Assembly: GCA_910579015.1 (NCBI GenBank) | Contig: CAJTRO010000018.1 | Location: 3,328 to 67,327 of the forward strand | Length of the DNA stretch: 64,000 nt | Direction of reading: 5' to 3' | From: an uncultured Dorea sp. | GTDB lineage: Bacteria > Bacillota_A > Clostridia > Lachnospirales > Lachnospiraceae | In this document: positions 59,316 to 64,000 of the stretch, piece by piece | Layout of the letters: the number at the start of each line of letters is the position of its first letter | Numbering within the stretch: position 1 is the stretch's first letter | Made by a program: the position numbers and the translations under genes | Notes under the pieces: generated by a model | What the model was told of the DNA's origin: nothing | Database searches by the model: none | Seen by the model: only the letters and a program-made list of their open reading frames with translations

Positions 59316-60623
59316 ATGAAGAAGATAATGAGTACATTTCTCATCCTGTCCATGACAGCCGCTTTAGCCGCCGGATGTGGAAGGGAATCAGCAGATAACG
59401 CCGGCACAGACGGAAATGACGGAGTATCACAGGGAAGTACCGCCTCAAAAGACAATTCAGGGAAAGAGGGCGGTATCACTTTCATGGCTCCCGACTGGGC
59501 AATTCCGACAGATGAGCAATTGAAAGCATTCACGGAGGAGACCGGGATCGAGGTTACGGTAAATGAAGTCGGCTGGGACGATATCCGCGAGAAGATGGTC
59601 ACTGCGGCCGCAGGCGGGCAGGCGGTTGCGGACGTTGTGGAGGTGGACTGGTCCTGGGTGGGCGAATTCTATGCGGCCGACTGGCTGGAGCCGTTGGAGG
59701 TATCCGACGAAGTGAAGGCAGACATGCCTGTTCTGGAGACATTTACCAAGGATGGTAATGTACTGGCAATTCCTTATGCCAACGATTATCGTCTGTCTTA
59801 TTATAATACGAAGCAGTATGAAGACGCCGGCATCCAGGGCGAGCCGCAGACCTGGGATGAGGTCTATGCAAACTGTAAGCTCCTGAAGGAAAAGGGTGTC
59901 TGCGAGTATCCTTTCGCGCTGCCGTTAAACGCCGAAGAGAAGACTTCCACGTATCTGATATGGCTTGCTTATACCATGAACGGTATTGTATTTAACGACG
60001 ACGGGACCTTGAACAAAGATTCTGTTCTGACCGCTCTGAAATACGAAGAACAGCTGATCAGGGACGAGCTTGTGGATCCCGCAGATAAGACGTCCTCGGG
60101 TATGGACGCCTATAAGCGCATATTATCCGGATCCGCGAACTTCCTGACCGGGCCGACTTCCTTCGTATCCAAGAGCACCAACGAAGAAGAATGCAGTGTT
60201 GTCGGGCAGATTGCGCCGATCCTGGTTCCGGGCAAGGACGCCAAATCGGCTGTTACCATGGCGTTGCCGGAAGCGCTTGGAGTTACAAAGTTCTCAAAGA
60301 ACAAGGAGGACGCGAAGAAGTTTATCAAGTGGTATACCTCTGCCGGGATGCAGAAAGCGTTAAATGAGACGAATACGGCCATTCCGACGTTGAATTCTGT
60401 GTTGAAAGAACTGATTGACGACGGTAAGATCAAGAATGCCGGCGCCATGATGGAGCAGGCCGGAATGATCGCGTCTCCATTTCCTGACGGAATTCCGGCA
60501 TATTATGCGAAAATGAGCAATGCTATGTACAATGCAGTCAACAAGATGGCGCTGGGTGAAATGACAGCCGACGAGGCTTATGCAGAGATGGAGGCTGTGA
60601 CGGCAGAGCTTGCGGCCGAATGA
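59316..60623 (+). CDS. Sugar ABC transporter solute-binding lipoprotein (type 1 extracellular)
   Basis: A 435-residue lipoprotein: signal peptide with lipobox LAAGC (residues 17-21), Ser/Asp/Gly linker, then a MalE/type-1 binding fold (ITFMAPDWAIPTDEQLKAF, PYANDYRLSYYNTKQYEDAG, PQTWDEVYANCKLLKEKG, FLTGPTSFV). AAGGAGG lies 8 bases before the ATG. It is followed by two MalFG-type permeases. The aromatic residues around WDW/ADWLEP fit a sugar ligand. The gene is divergent from the AraC regulator. Confidence 0.94.
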   Translation: MKKIMSTFLILSMTAALAAGCGRESADNAGTDGNDGVSQGSTASKDNSGKEGGITFMAPDWAIPTDEQLKAFTEETGIEVTVNEVGWDDIREKMVTAAAGGQAVADVVEVDWSWVGEFYAADWLEPLEVSDEVKADMPVLETFTKDGNVLAIPYANDYRLSYYNTKQYEDAGIQGEPQTWDEVYANCKLLKEKGVCEYPFALPLNAEEKTSTYLIWLAYTMNGIVFNDDGTLNKDSVLTALKYEEQLIRDELVDPADKTSSGMDAYKRILSGSANFLTGPTSFVSKSTNEEECSVVGQIAPILVPGKDAKSAVTMALPEALGVTKFSKNKEDAKKFIKWYTSAGMQKALNETNTAIPTLNSVLKELIDDGKIKNAGAMMEQAGMIASPFPDGIPAYYAKMSNAMYNAVNKMALGEMTADEAYAEMEAVTAELAAE

Positions 60624-61486
60624 GAAAAAAGATATTACCGTATATCCTGCTGTCACCAATGCTCCTTATCATGATCGTGTTAGTTTTTTATCCTGTCACC
60701 GCAACATTTTCATACAGCTTAAAGAAATGGAAGCTGACCGCGCCGAACGATATCCATATGGTCGGACTGGGGAATTATGCCGATATATTAAAATCAGATT
60801 CTTTCTGGTACAGTTTCTGGAATACGCTGTTTCTTCTGATCGTCGTGGTTCTTATGACAACGGTATTGGGATTCCTGGTTTCTATTTTCCTGAATATTGA
60901 TGTGAAATGGTCCGGAAGCCTGATGGCCGCCGCCATGCTTCCCTGGGCGCTCCCGCCCTATGTAAACGGGATCCTATGGAGATTTGTATTCTCTTCGGGA
61001 TACGGCTTCATGAACAAAGTGGTCATTGGTCTGGGGTTCGTCGACAAACCGGTCGAATGGCTCGGCGGCCGCTGGCCGCTTCTCTTCATCACGGCGCTGG
61101 TCGTGACGTGGCGGAGTATCCCGTTTACAGCGTTGGTCTGTCTGGCGGGCAGACAGGCGATCCCCGCCGGGCTCTATGAAGCGGCCCGGATTGACGGGGG
61201 AAATAAGCGGACCATTTTCCGGAGGATCACTCTGCCCCTCATGCTTCCATTTCTGGCGATCGGGATCACCTCCGCGTCTGTCACGGCGATCAATGTTTTT
61301 GACGAAATTATTGCATTGTCCGGGTACAGCGATCTTGGGAAAAATCTGCTGGTAGAGAGCTATCTGACTACATTTTCCTTCCTGGACTTCGGAAAAGGGA
61401 GCGCTGTCACCTATCTGGTGATGCTGTTTGCGGGGATATTAGGAGTCTTCTATCTGATAAGTCTGGACAGGGAGGTTGAATATTGA
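60620..61486 (+). CDS. Sugar ABC transporter permease (MalF/UgpA type)
   Basis: A 288-residue permease with six membrane segments and the cytoplasmic EAA-loop GLYEAARIDGGNKRTIFRRI near residue 186. Its ATG overlaps the stop of the binding-protein gene by 4 bases. It forms a heterodimer with the next gene product. No ABC ATPase gene is in the locus, so import must use a shared MsmK-type ATPase encoded elsewhere. Confidence 0.94.
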   Translation: MRKKILPYILLSPMLLIMIVLVFYPVTATFSYSLKKWKLTAPNDIHMVGLGNYADILKSDSFWYSFWNTLFLLIVVVLMTTVLGFLVSIFLNIDVKWSGSLMAAAMLPWALPPYVNGILWRFVFSSGYGFMNKVVIGLGFVDKPVEWLGGRWPLLFITALVVTWRSIPFTALVCLAGRQAIPAGLYEAARIDGGNKRTIFRRITLPLMLPFLAIGITSASVTAINVFDEIIALSGYSDLGKNLLVESYLTTFSFLDFGKGSAVTYLVMLFAGILGVFYLISLDREVEY

Positions 61487-62325
61487 TGAAAGCCGGGAAA
61501 AAGATAGGTTATTTTATGGCGCTGACAGTTTTTCTGATATTGACGCTGGGACCGTTTCTATGGACCTTCGTGCTGTCCATCACTCCGGAATACGCCATGA
61601 TGGACAAGACGACAAGACTGCTGCCGGAAGTGATCACTTACGATAACTACCGGGAACTTCTGACAAATGGAACGCAGAAAGGCGGTATCCTGATCGCGGG
61701 GATCAAAAATGCGTTGAAAGCGGTCGGCGTCTCCCTGGTGTTTGGAATACCCATAGCAATGCTGAGCGCCTATGCGCTAAGCCGTATGACGTTCAAAGGA
61801 AGAAGGGTGATCAAAAATCTGTTGTTGATCACCATGGTCATCCCTGTGATGGCGACCATTATCCCGCTGTTCCGTCTGTTTGTGGCAAGACAATGGCTGG
61901 ATGACGTGTTCTGGCTCAGCATGGTATATATAAGCTCTTATCTCCCCATGGTGACCTGGCTGATGTCGAATTATTTCGCTTCTATACCGAAGGAGTTGGA
62001 AGAAGCCGCGCGGATCGACGGCTGTGGATGGGCGGCTTCTTTTCTTCGCATTATCCTGCCGGCCTCTTATCCCATCATCCTGTCGGCGGCTCTTATTATG
62101 TTCTTGAATACCTGGAGTCAGTTTCAGATTCCGTTGATTCTGGCCTCTTCTCTGGAGACGAAACCAGTGGCTATTGTGGTGTCTGAGTTTATGACGAAGG
62201 ATTCTGTCCAATATGGTCTGACTGCCGCGGCCGGGATGATCGCGGTTCTCCCGCCGGCGGCCGCGGCGCTTGTATTTCGGAGGTTCCTGGTCTCAGGGAT
62301 GATGGGCGGGGCGGTGAAAGGATGA
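61486..62325 (+). CDS. Sugar ABC transporter permease (MalG/UgpE type)
   Basis: A 279-residue permease with six membrane segments and EAA-loop ELEEAARIDGCGWAASFLRI near residue 170. ATG 61486 overlaps the previous TGA by one base (TGATG); TTG 61483 is unlikely. The final 33 bases overlap the 3-prime end of the convergent HipA-like gene. No terminator separates them. Confidence 0.94.
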   Translation: MKAGKKIGYFMALTVFLILTLGPFLWTFVLSITPEYAMMDKTTRLLPEVITYDNYRELLTNGTQKGGILIAGIKNALKAVGVSLVFGIPIAMLSAYALSRMTFKGRRVIKNLLLITMVIPVMATIIPLFRLFVARQWLDDVFWLSMVYISSYLPMVTWLMSNYFASIPKELEEAARIDGCGWAASFLRIILPASYPIILSAALIMFLNTWSQFQIPLILASSLETKPVAIVVSEFMTKDSVQYGLTAAAGMIAVLPPAAAALVFRRFLVSGMMGGAVKG

Positions 62326-63246
62326 AAGACTTTCGTATGCTGGTTTCAAAATGTATTCAGTCCTTGCGTCAAGCATGGTTTTGTAGAATGTCTTTCTGGT
62401 ATCTGAAAGGAACTCCGGTGCATCAATAAACTCTCTGATACATGGCATTTTACTCAATATGATTGGAACAATCTTTCTGACGGCCTGGCTTAAGGCTGGC
62501 ACAAACCCCGATGACAGCATATCAAAGTAACTGGCCTTACGGCCGTTAACGGTAAGCGCCGCTTTGGGAAATAGCAGTGTTCTTTTTAAGATTTCTTTGG
62601 GGAACGGCAGTATCTCTTCCCTCATTGCATTCTCGGACAATGCCGGAAACAGTGTACTGCCATTATCATAAATCGGTGAAGCATACACACGCCCTGACTG
62701 TGTATTAGTAATATACCCCCAGTTTCCCATATGGCGGTCAAAATTTCCGACCAGTGCGTCTCCGATAAAACGCTCCCAATAAGAAGCCCATAATTCGTCT
62801 GCGCAGTTACATAATACAGGATCATTATGAAGAACGTATTCTATCTGCCGTATATCCGGCACACGGCCGATATCACCGGAATCATAATGTTTTCTCATAT
62901 ATTGTCCGAACTCGATCAGATACTGATGGCCGGAGGTGAAATTTTTACATGCAACCAGCAGATTCTGACTGCGAGTGCCTATAAAAGTATCATGCACCTC
63001 AAAGCCTGCGATACTAAGGATATGACTTGCCATATATTCTGATATAACATTATTCACATAGCTTGTATCTAAATCATTTACCCGGGTGTGCGCTTCTGCA
63101 TATTTTATAAGATACTTGTGCCCGTCAGGACTGATCAACCCCTCTTTTCTGTCGGAGCCGCTGTAAGCTGTGATCATATCCAACGACCAGTTGTCTAATA
63201 CTGGTAATGTGTTATCTGTTAAAAAAGTATTTGAAATACCTTTCAT
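62293..63246 (-). CDS. HipA/CtkA-like protein kinase
   Basis: A 317-residue HipA-like kinase. HKYLIKYAEA holds the ATP-binding Lys, NVISEYMASHILSIAGF the helix after it, NFDRHMGNWGYI the catalytic loop (Asp, Asn) and SPIYDNGSTLFP the metal-binding DNG. The N-terminal HipA_N subdomain of E. coli HipA is missing, as in the shorter CtkA type. There is no HipB-like antitoxin beside it. GAGGTGA precedes the ATG. It could phosphorylate a translation or metabolic target; a toxin role is inferred from family only. Confidence 0.85.
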   Translation of the reverse strand: MKGISNTFLTDNTLPVLDNWSLDMITAYSGSDRKEGLISPDGHKYLIKYAEAHTRVNDLDTSYVNNVISEYMASHILSIAGFEVHDTFIGTRSQNLLVACKNFTSGHQYLIEFGQYMRKHYDSGDIGRVPDIRQIEYVLHNDPVLCNCADELWASYWERFIGDALVGNFDRHMGNWGYITNTQSGRVYASPIYDNGSTLFPALSENAMREEILPFPKEILKRTLLFPKAALTVNGRKASYFDMLSSGFVPALSQAVRKIVPIILSKMPCIREFIDAPEFLSDTRKTFYKTMLDARTEYILKPAYESLSSFHRPAHHP

Positions 63247-63477
63247 TCACCTCACCTGCCCTTCATATGTTGTTTATTTTTATTATAACCACTTTTAAGT
63301 AAATAGCAATCTACCTGAATTATTCACGGACCAGTATTTGAACTGATAACTGTGCCATGTATCTAAAAATTTATCCATACAGACATAACATCACTCAATT
63401 AACCTGTCAAAAGGGTATAAAATCCCTGTGGCAAAATTCAGAGCCGTTGTTAAGTTGTCAAGGTTCGTTAATAGTTG

Positions 63478-64000
63478 CTATTCTAACTGTACATTCAGCT
63501 TACCGATATTTGAAAGTGTCTCATAGAACTCTTTCTTATATGGGCAGCTGCTACACAGTTTGAATGTGATATATCTTGCTGAACGAACTACTTTTGCAGC
63601 AATCTTCATCAGTTTTAATCGGACGGTATCAATGCGCTGTTTTCTCATGTTTGCTGATAATGCCAATCGTCTAAACCAATTAAATATGTTATACGCAAGG
63701 GCATGTACCTGAAGCCTGTTGGCATTTACCATTCTGGTATGACTGCTTACGGATGCGAAATCAAAACCGGATTTGCTTTCTTTAATGAAGTTTTCCATCA
63801 GTCCTCGCTTGTAGTAAAATTTGATGAGATATTCTGGTGAAGAATCCATGTTTGTGACAACAAATGTGTACATGTAAACCATCTGGTTTTCCGGCTTTTC
63901 AACCTTGCATACCACGCGCCTTTCATAAGGCCATGAACCTGCTTTATACATGAATTCACCATAAACTACCGCATAATCGACTTTGTTTTTTTTGGTGATC
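63478..64000 (-). CDS. IS1380-type transposase, C-terminal part, running off the right edge
   Basis: At least 174 residues of a DDE transposase, open at the window edge (VDYAVVYGEFMYKAGSW). The diagnostic C-terminal region is FYYKRGLMENFIKESKSGFDF with the catalytic Glu, then ALAYNIFNWFRRLAL, as in IS1380-type elements. The frame ends at 63478. The AT-rich stretch 63247-63477 should contain the left end of the element; CCTGAATTATTCACGG near 63315 is a possible terminal sequence but its partner lies outside the window. Confidence 0.8.
   Translation of the reverse strand, partial: ITKKNKVDYAVVYGEFMYKAGSWPYERRVVCKVEKPENQMVYMYTFVVTNMDSSPEYLIKFYYKRGLMENFIKESKSGFDFASVSSHTRMVNANRLQVHALAYNIFNWFRRLALSANMRKQRIDTVRLKLMKIAAKVVRSARYITFKLCSSCPYKKEFYETLSNIGKLNVQLE

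Overview
The window looks like a chromosome segment of a spore-forming, Gram-positive gut Firmicute, most likely a Lachnospiraceae (Clostridium cluster XIVa) species. The evidence is strong AGGAGG-type ribosome binding sites, a T-box leader in front of ileS, a spoIID/spoIIQ-like pair, many carbohydrate ABC and FGGY/ROK systems, TnpV, and moderate GC broken by one AT-rich island. The organism call is inference from gene content; no marker gene such as 16S rRNA is present.

Layout. 1-1360: tail of a permease, a small unknown protein and a flavodoxin-like protein. 1405-5499: purine salvage, with a LysR regulator divergent from an AzgA-type purine permease and adenine deaminase. 5691-9089: MoxR ATPase, DUF58 and DUF4129 operon. 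9190-17108: a damaged DUF5058/M20-amidohydrolase locus interrupted by a roughly 6.5 kb mobile island. The island holds an IS4-type transposase remnant, two wrecked tyrosine recombinases, an AT-rich three-gene restriction-modification system (C protein, Eco57I-like methylase, PD-(D/E)xK protein) and tnpV. 17303-18944: LysR plus aroD.

19135-29386: a large inducible sugar operon with its own promoter and a 13-bp inverted repeat. It encodes an RbsBAC-type importer, two esterases, an L-xylulokinase-like FGGY kinase, a polyol-dehydrogenase-like MDR enzyme, a UlaE-like 3-epimerase and a ROK repressor. The best reading is uptake and de-esterification of an acylated pentose or polyol followed by oxidation, phosphorylation and epimerisation. 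29429-30823: an AAA-ATPase/PD-(D/E)xK protein with an apparent internal deletion. 30912-35992: a type IV pilus-like operon (PilT, four small pilin-like or accessory proteins, PilC, transglutaminase lipoprotein). 36123-36195: tRNA-Ala(CGC).

36497-46451: amylosucrase-like GH13 enzyme with a 206-residue charged tail, D,D-carboxypeptidase, T-box-controlled type-2 ileS and glycogen phosphorylase. 46561-47158: toxin-antitoxin pair. 47228-48921: spoIID and a spoIIQ-like gene lacking the catalytic histidines. 49094-52773: BlaI/BlaR1-like pair followed by an unknown secreted protein and an unknown membrane protein. 52906-54849: XRE regulator with small membrane protein, GIY-YIG protein, hemolysin III homologue.

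55012-62325: a second sugar system. It combines two TIM-barrel isomerase-like proteins, a Gfo/Idh/MocA dehydrogenase and an AraC regulator with a divergent binding-protein/permease importer that has no ATPase of its own. The enzyme set resembles oxidation-elimination-hydration routes for glycosides or anhydrosugars. 62293-63246: lone HipA-like kinase. 63478-64000: IS1380-type transposase running off the right edge.

The two sugar loci and the mobile island are the most rewarding regions. I saw no CRISPR array, rRNA, prophage or replication origin.
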